DNA of 64,000 bases from Paramacrobiotus metropolitanus (taxonomy: Eukaryota; Tardigrada; Eutardigrada; Parachela; Macrobiotidae): positions 3,906,001 to 3,970,000 of the forward strand of contig NW_026570221.1 in the NCBI RefSeq assembly GCF_019649055.1. The letters run 5' to 3'. The translations under genes were made by a program, and so were the position numbers. The notes under the pieces are model-generated. The model was given only the letters and a program-made list of their open reading frames with translations. It was not told the DNA's origin and searched no databases. Position 1 is the first letter of the stretch. Each line of letters begins with the position of its first letter. Of this stretch, positions 1 through 9,701 are shown in pieces.

Positions 1-771
1 TGGCCGTCCGTACCTTGATCGAACATGTTGACCATGGTGGGAGAGAGACTCGTTCGCTGTTAAAGACAACTTGTCGGTCTAACGCTTTCGTCTCTACATA
101 GGGGTCCAGCTTTAAGTGGTGGACTTCTGGGCATTTGTTGTCCAAATCCAGCTCTTCAATCGTCTTGACTTTGGCGACTCGTGCCTTCCATGTGTTGAAA
201 TGCTCCGACTTCTGTTGGTCGGTCAAGTTAGCCAAGATCGGTTGTTCCGTTGACAACCGCTGGACGACTATGGTTGGAGGTCGGATATCGTCTTCTTCCG
301 GTTTACCTCCTCCGAATTCCCATAAAGCCTTAAGTTGGTCGAGTTCCTCCTGTTGTTCGGGGTCGGCTGGCTTGGGGTGTTCCGGTTGCTCGCCTATGAA
401 TTCTGTGTGAACTATAGACCGCAGTGCTGTAGTTAGCCGGACATCGTAGGTCGGTTCTTCGTCCTCCGATGACGAGTCATCCGAGTCGTTTATGCTCGGT
501 TTATCCGTCTTACAGTGTCGGACTGACAGATCGAATTCTTCGTCGTCATCTTCTTCGGATTCTTCCGAAGGTCGGTTGTCGGAGTCCGTGCCGGCCGAAT
601 CACTCGTGCTTTGTATGTCCGAGTCGTCCGACTGATAATCTTCGAATTCGACCTCGGATCCGTTTTCGGGGTCGACTTCTGCCGTGTTTTCGAATCCGAC
701 CTTTGTGGTCGGTTCGAATGAGTCGACTCTATCGGTTGGGTAGGTCGACTTGCCCCGTCCTGGTTCTCAAG
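1..771 (-). CDS. pol: pol linker upstream of RT (element 1), partial at window edge
   Basis: A minus-strand frame is open from about 771 to base 1. It has no ATG and is entered by a frameshift from the protease frame. It encodes an acidic Ser/Asp/Glu-rich tract around 500-650 (residues such as SEESEEDDDEEFD), then a more ordered region ending with a basic-hydrophobic segment near LPPWSTCSIKV at the edge. The same order, an acidic SD-rich linker followed by a segment ending in RVKV, lies just upstream of RT in element 2 (30750-31090). I infer it is the N-terminal part of the pol reading frame. The change of frame near 720-770 falls in a stretch rich in CCGAC/GTCGG hairpins. It could be a programmed shift, decay or a sequencing indel. 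Confidence 0.6.
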
Positions 772-2604
772 GTCGGCCGGCTGTGAGCCTATGTTGGTCA
801 GCCATCGGGTGCTCGTCTGTTGGGGCTTCCGAAAGCGATCCACTTTCCGTTCCTGTTGCGGAGGCGACGGTGACGACGGTCTGTCGTCCGACCAAGTTAG
901 GTCGTGGTGAGCCTTTATTGCTCGTACTACCTCGTCAATATTGTCTTGACAGATAGCACACCGATAGGTTTTATCGGTTTCTTCCAGGACTACGTTTTCC
1001 TGGGGCTTCGCCGAGCTATTCGCGAACGTCACATTGGTTGGAGTGTGTGGCATAAGTGGTGGTAACGGTTTAGGAACTTGCCGCGTTATGGCGGTGTCCT
1101 CACCGTACCGCTGCCAGAATGCAGTTGTTGACGATTCTCCGTGCAACCTTACTCGCTGCATGTAGGCGAAGAGTTGAGAGCCTATTTCCTGGCACGGCAT
1201 TTCCAGCGGGGGTGGTATAGGAAGTCCGTATTCCATGTACTGTCGATGGATCGGAATTCGTTCCTCCTCCCATTCCCATGCTTCGTCCTCTATGTCGTTC
1301 ATAAGGGCGATTACCGGTTCACACGTTTGTTGTGCGTCCAGTATCTGGTCGGGGGTTACCGCTCCGTTCTGTTGCAGAGTGGTCACTATCTCCGACGTCT
1401 GTTGGTCGAGAAAGTGTCGCACTCCCGAGAACCAAGTTCGGTACTTTTGTCGTACTTCCTCTCGGTTCATGGCATCCGCGTCAGCGGATGCCTCTGGTAT
1501 CGGGATAGACTTCAGTACAGTCCTGGCCGGTCGTAATGTACCGTCGCGTATCCGTCTCTGGTAGTGCTCTATCACGTTATGGAGTGCTAGTTCCTCCAGC
1601 AGAGTGCGGTTCGTATCCCGGCAATCGCGGCAGATGTTACGTGTGGAGTTCGCCGGGTGATCAAGCCGACTAATCCGAACTTCGTTTCCTACCGTGTCAG
1701 ATGCCTCTGGTATCGGGATAGACTGCACTACCGTGGTTCCTTCTGGTTGTTCCGGAATAGGAATCGGTGTCAGGATGAAGGTGAATTTCGAATGCAGGTA
1801 GTCGCATCCGAGTAGCACTGGGATGTCCGCTTCGGTCGGCTGGACGTGTAAAGTGTGATGGCTGGTAAAGCCCTGCATTGTTACAGGTGCCGTACAGCAA
1901 TGAGACACTACAAAGGCGACTTGTCCGCCCACACCAAGTATCTTGGTGTAGTGTCCGAGAGGTTGCATCGTTAAGCCGTTCCTCTCGCAGAACCGTTGTT
2001 CGATGAGCGAAGTCTCCGGTCCGGTATCTAGCATCGCCAGTGTGGGCGTGGATCCGACTTGGATTTCGTGCGTCCAAGCTCGAACTGTCTTCGGTTTCTT
2101 GTGTGCTCCTTTTTCAAAGGTAACTTCCCGCACCGTTGGTTTGATGGGGATTAATGACACCGGTCCGTGGTCGGCTGGCTGTTGAGTTGAACTTTGTGTG
2201 GATTCGACTCCGACTTCAACCACTTCTTGTACCTCAGGTCGGTTAGCTACTCCGTCCTCCGGTATTTCGGCGGTTCCGAACCGTTGTGCCTGTGTTAGTA
2301 TCCGTTCCTCCATCGAGACTTCCGTTGGCCTCAGTGTCGACCACATGTAGTCGAGGTTGAGGAATGTTCGAGAACCAGCTACCGTTCTGGTCGGCTGCTC
2401 CTTTGGTTGGAAGAGGTCCGCTTCTCCCGGCCGAGAGTAAACGGGTGCCTGTACTTCCAGTGGGACTGTTTCCCACTTTTCGACTTCTTCCGGTTCTTCG
2501 GTGAGGTCGATAGCTGCCATTGTTGCAGCGTATCTATCCGTTGCGCGTCCGGATGATACATTGGGGAAATTTCTGTTGCGTGGATCGGCGTCCCGGTCCT
2601 CCAC
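490..2604 (-). CDS. pro: Retropepsin-like aspartic protease polyprotein (element 1)
   Basis: The catalytic signature is MLDTGPETSLIEQRF near residue 190. It is the D-T-G triad of a retropepsin and is followed by a hydrophobic flap region and LLGCDYL, the usual second landmark. The protein then carries three IPIPE motifs (IPIPEQPEG, IPIPEASDTV, IPIPEASADA) and a CxxC pair (YRCAICQDN, near residue 550). A block about 110 residues before the CxxC (WEEERIPIHRQYMEYG to FWQRYGEDTA) resembles element 2 residues around 29.8-30.0 kb. The C-terminal 90 residues below position 750 are probably an out-of-frame tail, because the acidic linker continues in another frame. Role: cleavage of Gag-Pol inside virus-like particles. 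Start assignment is uncertain; the frame overlaps the preceding ORF by 71 bases. Confidence 0.8.
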   Translation of the reverse strand: MEDRDADPRNRNFPNVSSGRATDRYAATMAAIDLTEEPEEVEKWETVPLEVQAPVYSRPGEADLFQPKEQPTRTVAGSRTFLNLDYMWSTLRPTEVSMEERILTQAQRFGTAEIPEDGVANRPEVQEVVEVGVESTQSSTQQPADHGPVSLIPIKPTVREVTFEKGAHKKPKTVRAWTHEIQVGSTPTLAMLDTGPETSLIEQRFCERNGLTMQPLGHYTKILGVGGQVAFVVSHCCTAPVTMQGFTSHHTLHVQPTEADIPVLLGCDYLHSKFTFILTPIPIPEQPEGTTVVQSIPIPEASDTVGNEVRISRLDHPANSTRNICRDCRDTNRTLLEELALHNVIEHYQRRIRDGTLRPARTVLKSIPIPEASADADAMNREEVRQKYRTWFSGVRHFLDQQTSEIVTTLQQNGAVTPDQILDAQQTCEPVIALMNDIEDEAWEWEEERIPIHRQYMEYGLPIPPPLEMPCQEIGSQLFAYMQRVRLHGESSTTAFWQRYGEDTAITRQVPKPLPPLMPHTPTNVTFANSSAKPQENVVLEETDKTYRCAICQDNIDEVVRAIKAHHDLTWSDDRPSSPSPPQQERKVDRFRKPQQTSTRWLTNIGSQPADLENQDGASRPTQPIESTHSNRPQRSDSKTRQKSTPKTDPRSNSKIISRTTRTYKARVIRPARTPTTDLRKNPKKMTTKNSICQSDTVRRINRA

Positions 2605-3376
2605 GCCTTGGGCCTCGTCTGGGCTGCTCGGTTGAGTTTATCCTCACCGGCGATCCGGTCCAACTTCCGTGGCCGGGCCGTACTACGCCACTTTGTGTGA
2701 CGGACGGCGCAGTCGCATTGTTTGCGCTGCTTGGGTCGGGCAATTCCTGCGTTCCGACTTCCAACGTTCCAGCGTTAAGTTGATGCGCTGGGTCGGTTGC
2801 CTCGAGTGCATGTTGCATCCCGGGCCAAGTTTCGACGGTGCCGTTGTTGACATACACGCCGAGCTGAGCGGCTAACTTCCGAGCCGTCTCCACCTCCTTT
2901 GTGGGGGCCGATATCGCTTTTGCGAAATCCTCCTCGGAGCTGTTTTCGTTCAGTCCGAGTAGTTGGAGGATGGTGGCTATTTGTTGATGGCCTTCCTCCA
3001 TCGTTGTAGGAAAGTTCAATTCGTTCCATATCTTCGATGTTCCAGCGCCATGTCGGTGCGCTGGGTCGGTTCGGCCGGGCATTTCTTGCGTTCCGGTCCG
3101 GAGCTCGATTTCAACGTTGTTGATGAAAATTCCGAGTTCGGCTGCCTTAGTTCGGGCGGCCATCGCCTCCTTTGTGGGGGCTGACAGTGCCGTGAGGAAT
3201 TCCTCCTCCGTGCAACTGGTCCAGTCCAGTCCAAATGTGTTTAGGACTGTTGCTATCCGTTTTTGTAACGGATTAAAGTTCGGCTCGTTCCGTGAGGTAA
3301 GCGGCTGGTTAGTTGGGTTATCCTTGTCCGGTGGTTCGGTCGGATGTTGGAGGTCGAATGAGTCACCGGAGCTCAT
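2534..3376 (-). CDS. Internally duplicated ORF between gag and pro (element 1)
   Basis: 280 residues. The ATG overlaps the stop of the preceding zinc-knuckle frame as ATGA at 3373-3376. Two copies of a roughly 75-residue unit are visible. Each starts with an IATxLxxxGL helix, continues with SxEExFxxAxSAPTKE and an LGxxxNN segment, and ends DPAHxxxAGT. The repeats pair at about residues 40-110 and 130-205. The C-terminus is basic (RRGPRRGGPGRR). I do not recognise the domain; helical capsid-associated or spacer function is only a guess from position. In element 2 the same interval (26.5-27.7 kb) is broken into short frames. Confidence 0.6.
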   Translation of the reverse strand: MSSGDSFDLQHPTEPPDKDNPTNQPLTSRNEPNFNPLQKRIATVLNTFGLDWTSCTEEEFLTALSAPTKEAMAARTKAAELGIFINNVEIELRTGTQEMPGRTDPAHRHGAGTSKIWNELNFPTTMEEGHQQIATILQLLGLNENSSEEDFAKAISAPTKEVETARKLAAQLGVYVNNGTVETWPGMQHALEATDPAHQLNAGTLEVGTQELPDPSSANNATAPSVTQSGVVRPGHGSWTGSPVRINSTEQPRRGPRRGGPGRRSTQQKFPQCIIRTRNG

Positions 3377-3840
3377 CGACCTTGGGCGTTTCCCGGGGAG
3401 TTACTCCGAGCCGACCCATTGTTGGGTGGCGTCGAGTTCAATGATTGGCGGGGCGGCAGCGGTTCTCTGTATGCCGGGGAGCCTTGTTGGTTCCCACCGC
3501 TATTATTGGAGTTTCCGGCATTCCCCTGGCCGGGCGACCGGTTTCCGTTGCCGGGGCTACCCGAGCCACCAGCCTGTTGCTGGCGAAGGCGCGGTGGTGG
3601 CACAATGTCCCTCCAGAATGGATTTGCCGAGCCAATCGGGCCATTCGTCGAGTATCGGCGGTACCAATCGTCGTACCACCGAAGGTTTGGATTGTTATCC
3701 GACCCGTATATGCAGCGCGACTCGTCATGGTTGTTGAACATGCAGTGCCTGCACCTGAAGGTCTTGTCCTTCGTCCACTGGAGGCTGCCTCCATTTTGTC
3801 GACATATGTCATCGCTTGCCGAGCACCTTGTTGTGCTTGA
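3373..3840 (-). CDS. gag: CCHC zinc-knuckle end of Gag (element 1)
   Basis: In this frame the sequence CRHCMFNNHDESRC (about 3704-3745) is a CX2CX4HX4C zinc knuckle, the RNA-binding module of retroelement nucleocapsids. It is followed by a tract rich in Gly, Asn and Pro. Element 2 has the equivalent CQYCMYGNHQTQGC at about 25.52 kb with the same spacing. The upstream Gag frame (3438-5837) is a different frame, so a frameshift lies between about 3780 and 3840, at the same place relative to the knuckle as in element 2. That coincidence makes a programmed shift worth considering. Confidence 0.7.
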   Translation of the reverse strand, partial: SSTTRCSASDDICRQNGGSLQWTKDKTFRCRHCMFNNHDESRCIYGSDNNPNLRWYDDWYRRYSTNGPIGSANPFWRDIVPPPRLRQQQAGGSGSPGNGNRSPGQGNAGNSNNSGGNQQGSPAYREPLPPRQSLNSTPPNNGSARSNSPGNAQGR

Positions 3841-5837
3841 GGAGGTCGGTTGCCTTGTGGGGCCCCGCCTCCGCCGCGGTTAGGAAAGTTTCCACGGCCA
3901 CGATTCCCGCCGCCGCGTCCTCTTCCGCGTCCATAGCCTCCGCCGCCATATCCTTGTGTAGGATACTGGCCGTAGGCTGAGTATCCCTGGTTGGAATTCT
4001 GTCGGTAGCGAAAACCTGTGTTGCTTTCGCTACCGCCCGAGCTATAACCTGGGCCTCCGTAGTTGTTAACGGGGGCTCCGATTCCAGGTGCCGGGAGATT
4101 CAGGTTCGCTGCCGCCGCGCCCGCCCATATCTGTTGCTGGACTGGTGCTTGTTGTACCGGTGGCGTCGGCGCCGGACTCAGTTGTCCGTACTGTGCCGTT
4201 GGAGTTTGATATCCCGGCATCATGTGCGGCTGATATCCGGTCTGTTGCGGTATCGCCAGAGGTGGAGTTGGGGCAGGTGCAGGTGTTGCTGCCCGAACTC
4301 GGATGTAGTCGCCATCCCGTGATTTTCGCACCTCATACATCTCTTTACCGTTAACGAAGTTCCGTAGGTAATCACGGAACTCGATCGGCGTTGCCGGCAT
4401 CCTGATTTCCAGGGCCTCCCGTAGTTTGGGTTCATGGATGTTCTCCTTGAGATGATACAGGATTATCTGGTCAGTGACTGTAGGGACTTGGGACTTCATG
4501 AACATCATTGCGTCGTAGTACTATTCCGGCGTCTCTTCACCGAAACGAAATATCCGTTTGTTAATTCGGGATATCATGTTCACTTCTTTGTTTTTGTCCG
4601 CAAATCGCTGCTCGAATTTGGTCAGCCATAAGTTGACTGGCCATCCGCCGAGTGGTTCTCCAGCGGCTTCGAGGGTATGCTAATGTTCCGCTTGACCATA
4701 TAGTTGGGCTACCAAGTCGGACATGAAAGTCTGATCGTCCTCGTACCATTGTTGGGCTTGACGATACAGGCTTCGAATCTGTTTGAGCCACCCATGAAGT
4801 TTGGTGTGGTCACCGTCGAACGGCGGTAAGGGTTGCCGACGTCCGTGGGCCATTGCGCGCACCAAAGCGACGTGTGCCGGGTCCTGTGCCGGGGGGATCG
4901 GGTATGCCACCGGCGCAGCTTGTTGTGCAGCCGGGGCGGGTGGCGGGTTGGCATATGGCATTCGACCATGTTGGTGCTCATATGCCTGCTGGTGGTAGGC
5001 GTCTTCTTCTTGGCCATTATATCCGTCCTGTTGCTGGTACGGTGCCTGAGCCTGGTCTTCGTGACGGGGCTGTTGAGGCTGTCCTCCATACTGTTGTGGA
5101 GGAGGCGCTCGATTTTGTCTCGGCGCCTGCGGATAGAATCCGCTCGGTTGGTCGTAGACTCTTGCGTACCGGTTGGGCTGTGTTCCCTAAGCCGGCATCC
5201 GACCTTGTATTGGTCGGTGTGGAGGCACCCGACCTTGTTGGTCGGAGCTATCCTCTCCGTTCTGTCCATCCTGCCGTTGGTCGGTCGTGTTGAATGACCG
5301 AGCCCTCGTTCGTTCAAAGTCGAACGGCGAGTTCTGGCGGAGGAAGTTCGGGTTGGAGTTCGTCCTTGGTGGGCGATATGCTTCCACTCCGGGTCTCGGT
5401 AGCGGATTTGAGGGGCGTAAGGAATCTGTTGTTTGGTCCCCTCTCACGGCATTGCTTGGATTGAATGCATTTGGTACCGGCACGTGCGTTGTTGTCCGCG
5501 TCGCGTACGAGGTGCTGGTATATGCACCGGCTGACGTAGTTGTCGCCACGTTCGTCGTCGGTACTCTTGGTGCCGCGGTCGATGTGTTGTGTTCCGGTTC
5601 CGGAGCACTCGGTATAGTTGGTGGTTGTGGGGTTGTTCCCACGCTCGGGTCGGTCGTCACGACTCCGACGAAGTAGGAGGTGTTGTTCTCCTTCTCCGCC
5701 ATTTGCTGGGTTGGATTGATCCCCCACAGGATGTCACTAATTGTTCGTGACGGCTGTTGATCCTGTGCCATGGACGTTCGATATGAGGGGGTTCCGCCCG
5801 GCTTTGTTCCAGGTGCTTTTTCTCTTCCCTCAGACAC
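3438..5837 (-). pseudogene. gag: Gag capsid frame with three in-frame TAG codons (element 1)
   Basis: One minus-strand frame runs from 5837 to 3438, interrupted only by TAG at 5187-5189, 4680-4682 and 4521-4523. All three are amber and all lie in the same frame. Residues on both sides align with element 2 Gag, including the segment WLTKFEQRFADKN (W...F pattern of retrotransposon capsids) and YYDAMMF, matching YYQAIMRF in element 2. At the third stop element 2 has CAA (Gln), so a CAG to TAG change is the simplest history. The N-terminus is Pro/Thr/Asn-rich with a possible start at MAQDQQPS (about 5770). The tail is Gly/Arg/Gln-rich (RGRGRGGGNRGRG). Role: particle shell. It is either decayed or expressed by amber read-through. 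Confidence 0.65.
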
Positions 5838-7777
5838 CGTGTTTCCGTGTCCATCTCGTCCATTTGCCGCATCATCTCCGTGAGATTGCGGGCGGCTTGT
5901 TTGCCGAAGTCGTATAGTTCGACTTCACGAGCTTCCAGGTAAACGATGCGGTTCTGTTGCGCCTCGTTCACTTTCCGGGCTTCGGCCAAGCTATATTCTA
6001 GCTGGGCTCGGAGTTTCTGTTCCTCCTTAAGGACTTCGTTCAGTCGATGTAGTTGGTCGGCCAGCTGGGCGTTTGCTTCAACCAGGTCAGCATCGGCTGT
6101 CCTCTGGTTAGGAAAGTCTGTTTGCCGAGTGTGTGCGTCAATGAATTGACGTCCCATTCTGACGAGGAGGAGTTCCATTTCCGACTCGAGTTCGTCGGTT
6201 CGTTGCGTTAGTCGGTCGATCTCGTTATCGGCCTTCTTAAGTTCCACCACGTATCTATCGACTTCGTTTCGATAGACCTCTGCTTCTTCGTTGGCCGAGT
6301 TAAGTTGCTGGTGGAACGCTCCTGCCCCCATCTCCGATTCGAACAACGCCGTCTGCGCGTCGGCCAACTCGTTTTCCGCCTCTTCGAGGGCTTTGTGCGC
6401 CTCGTCGAGTTTGCGTTTGATTTCGAAGACGGCCGCTGTTGACCGTTCCAGTCTACCAGAGAGCATGGCGACTTGGTCTTCTTCATATCGACACGGTAAG
6501 TCAGCTCGCTTCAATATGGCGTTGAGCCGGTCGATTTCCCGTTGTTGGGTGGCGATACCCTTGTTGGCATCGGCCATGTCTCGTTCCCATTTCCTCCGTT
6601 CGAGTTTATGGGTGTCCTCCGAGTTTCGGAGGGATCCTTCTGCCGAGTCGACAATCTTGTCCGCCAAAACGATCTGTGTGATCAGTTTGTGGCATCTCGC
6701 TCGGAGAAGGTCGAGATCGTTGATCTTTTCGGGCGGTGTTGCCGCGATCCACTTCTTGGCCGTGTATTCGAGTGCACTGGCCTGGTATCCGAGGTTCTCC
6801 TTATCGGACTTAGGTGGTGTCGTGAAAAATCCGTCTGCACTACTCGGTCTTGAGGCATTTGTTGCGTCGAAGACTTCGTTTGTCGGTGACGGAGTGCTGC
6901 CGAGTTCGCCCGTTTCGAACATCGGTGGTGACGATCTAAGTGTCAGGTCGACAGGTCGACTTTGTGTCGCCTTAGTCGACTTCACCGTTTGTTGAGCTTC
7001 GGTTGCTCGGGTCGACTCGCGTCCGGTTGGCGAAGGTCGACTCAACGGCGAAATAGCCCGTTCGTTGGATGCCGGCATGTTAGTTGGCGATCCGGCTGGG
7101 TGAGGGCCGCTTCGTGGCGGTACCTCGGAATCCTCCGTTCCTGTCGGTATTTTGGTCGGCTGGACGGCCGCATCCGACTTTGTGTCGGTTGGTTGCCGTT
7201 CAAGGCTAGTCGGTTGCTTCTTACCGACTTCCTTTTCTCCGACCTCTATGGTCGGCATCTGTTGACCGACCTTCGAGTTTGGCGAAATCCTTCCGACCTG
7301 TGTGGTCGGTTGGACTTTGCCGACTCCTGTTGTCGGATTTTCCTTTCCGGTCAAGGTCTGCTGTTCGACCTCTTTTCTTGGTGGCAGGTCGGCCTGTTGT
7401 TGGTCGACTTCCTTTGCCGAAGATCGGTTGACCGTTTGTTGGTCGGCCACCGTAGTCGATTGTTGTTCACCGACTTCTTTGGTCGGAGATTTTCGCTCGA
7501 ACTGTGTGGTCGGCGATTTCCGTCCGACTTGGTTAGTCGGTATGTCCATGTTGGGGGAGGTCGGCTTCGGCACTTCTTCCTTCTCGTTGGGTGATTGCCG
7601 TCCGAGCTCGGTAGTCTTTGTGACCGTTACCGAGTTTTGAGCTCTGTGTGAGCTCGACTCTAGGTCGGCATGAGACAATGTGGTCCCTGCCTGCAGCTGT
7701 TCCGCATCCCCCGGTCGGGTGGGACGGGGCTGCTTCGACAGCTGGGGCTTCCAGAATGTTTTATCCTGGCGTCCTCA
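5657..7777 (-). CDS. Coiled-coil ORF1 upstream of gag (element 1)
   Basis: The open frame has no ATG at its beginning; the first in-frame Met is MDIPTNQ, near 7550. The N-terminal third is low-complexity and built from short units such as VGRKSPT and KEVDQQQ, which are translations of the CCGAC/GTCGG hairpin array in the DNA. From about residue 330 the protein is a long heptad-type coiled coil (runs such as LDEAHKALEEAENELADAQ) of about 300 residues. It overlaps the Gag frame by about 180 bases at its 3' end. Element 2 has a coiled-coil block in the same position (23.0-24.2 kb). Function is unknown; a particle-assembly or RNA-binding ORF is plausible by analogy with ORF1-type proteins, but that is inference. 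Confidence 0.65.
7174..7540 (-). repeat. CCGAC/GTCGG stem-loop array inside ORF1
   Basis: Six perfect short stem-loops follow one another: 7174-7188, 7239-7255, 7293-7309, 7320-7336, 7470-7486 and 7524-7540. Stems are CCGAC or CCGACC with the matching GTCGG or GGTCGG. Loops are 5-7 bases and T/G-rich (TTTGT, TCTAT, TGTGT). More copies occur outside this cluster, for example 691-716, 5199-5217 and 5229-5245. The 691-716 copy extends its stem with CGAA/TTCG across a single bulged base. The repeats give the protein its VGxxxPT and VDQQ runs. Confidence 0.75.
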
Positions 7778-9250
7778 AAACTGTCATCCGAGGTTGGATT
7801 CGAGTCAGCGAGAGAATCGTTCGTTGCGTCCTCCTTTGCTTCGGCCGACTTAGTCGAGTCGGTTGAGGACAGCTGACTTTTTGTCTTGACCGGCGTACCG
7901 GTGAGTACTTTCCGGTCATGTTCGCACGCCGAGAATAGTCCGTGTTGAACTTTCTCGCGTACTCGTTCTAGGATTCATTGTTGTCGAATCAGGTCAGCTC
8001 TTGGAGCCTTAAAAGTTTTATTAGTTAGAAGAGGAAGTCGAACAATCTTTTGTGTGAAGATGTTCGATGAAATCGAACATCTTTTGGTTCAGGAACTTCC
8101 GAGTGTCAGAACGTCCGATGAGAGATGTTGTTGTTGATGTGTCTGTTGGTGACTCAGTACACGGGTTAATATACATTACTATGGTACAGTACAGTACGTA
8201 ATAGTAGTACGGTGTAGTACGTCCTATGTTACTGTGCTGACCAGTGTGACGTAACAGGTTAAGTGGTCTTGCACCTCTGCCTTCGTCACAGAATGCGAGC
8301 CGCGTGCAAAATTTACAAAAAACGATGAATCACGCCTATGTTAGGCTATGGGAACTTTCCCCTGCACTCTGATTGGCTGCTTCTTAAGTACTGATAAGCG
8401 GTCGTTATGATGTCACAAGGAAGCTCGAGAATTTTTGCGCTATTTCCCGCGAGAAAAACAAGTTATTTTTGGTTGGCTAGAAAGTTTATCTAGTCGGATT
8501 TTTAAGTTTTTAACCGTTAGAAATTATTTTTATTAATTAGGAAAATTTTCCGATGGTCGAAAGACCGTTAGAAATCAAAAATAAGAGAATTTCCGACCTG
8601 TTGCCGGTTAGCCTTTGTCTAACTGTCTAGACAGGTTCGTTGACCTAGCAGGTCGGTTCTCGACCAAAAGCAAAATTCCGAGTCGGTTTCTCCGTCAGAA
8701 ATTACTTTTCAACCGTTAAAAAGTTAAATTTTACGGATAGAAATCGTTTTCTACCGTTAGAAAGTGAAATGCCGACCTAGTTTCGGCTAAAATCGACCTA
8801 GAACCGTTACTTTACCGGTGTCGGTGTCGGTGTCGGTTCCGCTCGATTTCCTCCGTCCAAGGTCGGAAATCCGTCGTTTCCGAGTTGAAATCCGCTAGTA
8901 AAGTTGCGGGTCGGTGTTCAAACCGATGGTCCCCGTATTATTGGATTAATCCTATCGCGCTGCAGACTCTCGTTCGAGTCTGATCCTTTAGTTGGGAGAA
9001 GTCCGTGCTGTTGGGAAACGTGCTCTTCAATGTGGAAGAGACAAAAAAAACTGTGCTCACCAGCTGGGCAAGAATCACTTCAGTGACCCCCGTTATTCCT
9101 CAGCTGTAAGACGATGCGATCAATCCGATCAAAGTTAAGACAGAGATTGCTTCAGCAATCTATCTGACAGTGACTTTCAGGTTCCTCACAAATTCTCCGC
9201 GAGTTAAGCCTTCACCGTCTCCTCAGAGATTCCGAAAGATCGAAAACCGC
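7778..9250 (-). other. Leader / 5' untranslated region of element 1
   Basis: There is no convincing ATG-started ORF. From 7778 to about 7990 another frame is open and Ser/Thr/Lys-rich, so ORF1 may begin here through a frameshift or a splice. The rest is non-coding, with many CCGAC or GTCGG words in both orientations, repeated ACCGTTAGAAA-like words (8510-8760), three tandem GTCGGT words at 8820-8835, and an inverted CCAAT box (TGATTGG) near 8370. Stem-loops cluster at the LTR-proximal end (8963-9165, listed separately). Confidence 0.6.
8963..9165 (-). other. Leader stem-loop cluster next to the primer site (element 1)
   Basis: Four stem-loops lie within about 200 bases. 8963-8982 is CAGACTC with GAGTCTG, loop TCGTTC. 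9023-9040 is CTCTTC with GAAGAG, loop AATGTG. 9075-9086 is TCAC with GTGA, loop TTCA, enclosed by CAGCTG at 9061-9066 and 9101-9106. 9141-9166 is GATTGC with GCAATC, loop TTCA, plus an outer CAGA/TCTG stem across a 2-base bulge. Sequences are given on the plus strand; the element RNA is the complement. Position and layout parallel the hairpins at 21079-21233 of element 2. Packaging or dimerisation signals of retroelements usually lie here, so that role is a reasonable inference. Confidence 0.6.
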
Positions 9251-9265
9251 AAGAAGCTGCTACCA
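9251..9265 (-). promoter_or_regulatory. tRNA-iMet primer binding site (element 1)
   Basis: Directly inside the LTR the minus strand reads TGGTAGCAG followed by CTTCTT. The first nine bases complement the 3' end of animal initiator tRNA-Met (...CTGCTACCA). The match ends after nine bases, shorter than in element 2. Confidence 0.7.
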
Positions 9266-9700
9266 TGTAACAGACAAGCACGAGGAGATCACGAGTGAGC
9301 TTTATTGTACAAATAAAGGGGAACAAATGCTGCGTTATAGCAGGAAAGCAAGAACAAAGCACTGATGGCTAAATAGCATGTGAATGCCAGGAAGGTTCTT
9401 GAGCGTCTGATGGCGTGAAAGAAGTGCTGGCAGCAAACACGATGCTGTGTGCCATCAGCTGTGTGATGATGCGCAGACTGGACTCTATCAACGCGAGCGT
9501 ATGAACGCTGAGTCATACTGCGAGAGAGGAACGAGAGAGCAAGTGTGGCTCAGTGTATGCGCTGCGTATATCCACTTCAGCGGATAGTGCAATGCAGCAA
9601 CGTACGTACAAGCGAGAGAGGCGATAACGGCAAGCAATGAGTGCAAGTACGTCCTGTGTGGACTGTACGCACCAGGCGCAGTCGTGGGCCTCTGACAACA
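9266..9700 (-). repeat. 5' LTR of element 1
   Basis: In element orientation the LTR begins TGTTGTCAGAGG and ends CTGTTACA, a short inverted TGT...ACA boundary. It is followed at once by the primer site. The outer edge at about 9700 is inferred because no second LTR copy is in the window; host coding sequence resumes there. A TATA-like GGATATAC (minus strand, 9566-9573) and an AATAAA signal (complement of 9301-9306) sit in the order expected for U3-R-U5. Confidence 0.65.
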
Positions 9701-9701
9701 G

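Larger units (their letters stand above)
1..9700 (-). mobile_element. Giant Ty3/gypsy-type LTR retrotransposon, 5' part (element 1)
   Basis: The element reads right to left: 5' LTR at 9266-9700, iMet-type primer site, 1.5-kb structured leader, coiled-coil ORF, Gag with CCHC knuckle, a duplicated-domain ORF, aspartic protease, then the acidic linker before RT at the window edge. RT, RNase H, integrase and 3' LTR must lie to the left of base 1. Order and protein content match element 2 (20538-45144): same coiled-coil-first layout, same protease signature, same IPxPEA repeats. Sequence identity looks low, so these are two families of one lineage. Over 9 kb are used before RT is reached, so the full element is probably well above 15 kb. 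The right boundary (about 9700) is inferred from a TGT...ACA LTR edge and from where host coding sequence resumes. Confidence 0.85.

Noticed and set aside
3117-5297. Long plus-strand open frames across element 1
   Set aside because: They are antisense to Gag and the duplicated-domain ORF, have no domain, and lie opposite a GC-rich coding strand.
3438-5837. Reassigned TAG codon in the host
   Set aside because: Copies C and D of the secreted family appear to end at TAG in homologous places, so TAG probably works as stop in this genome; read-through local to the element remains possible.
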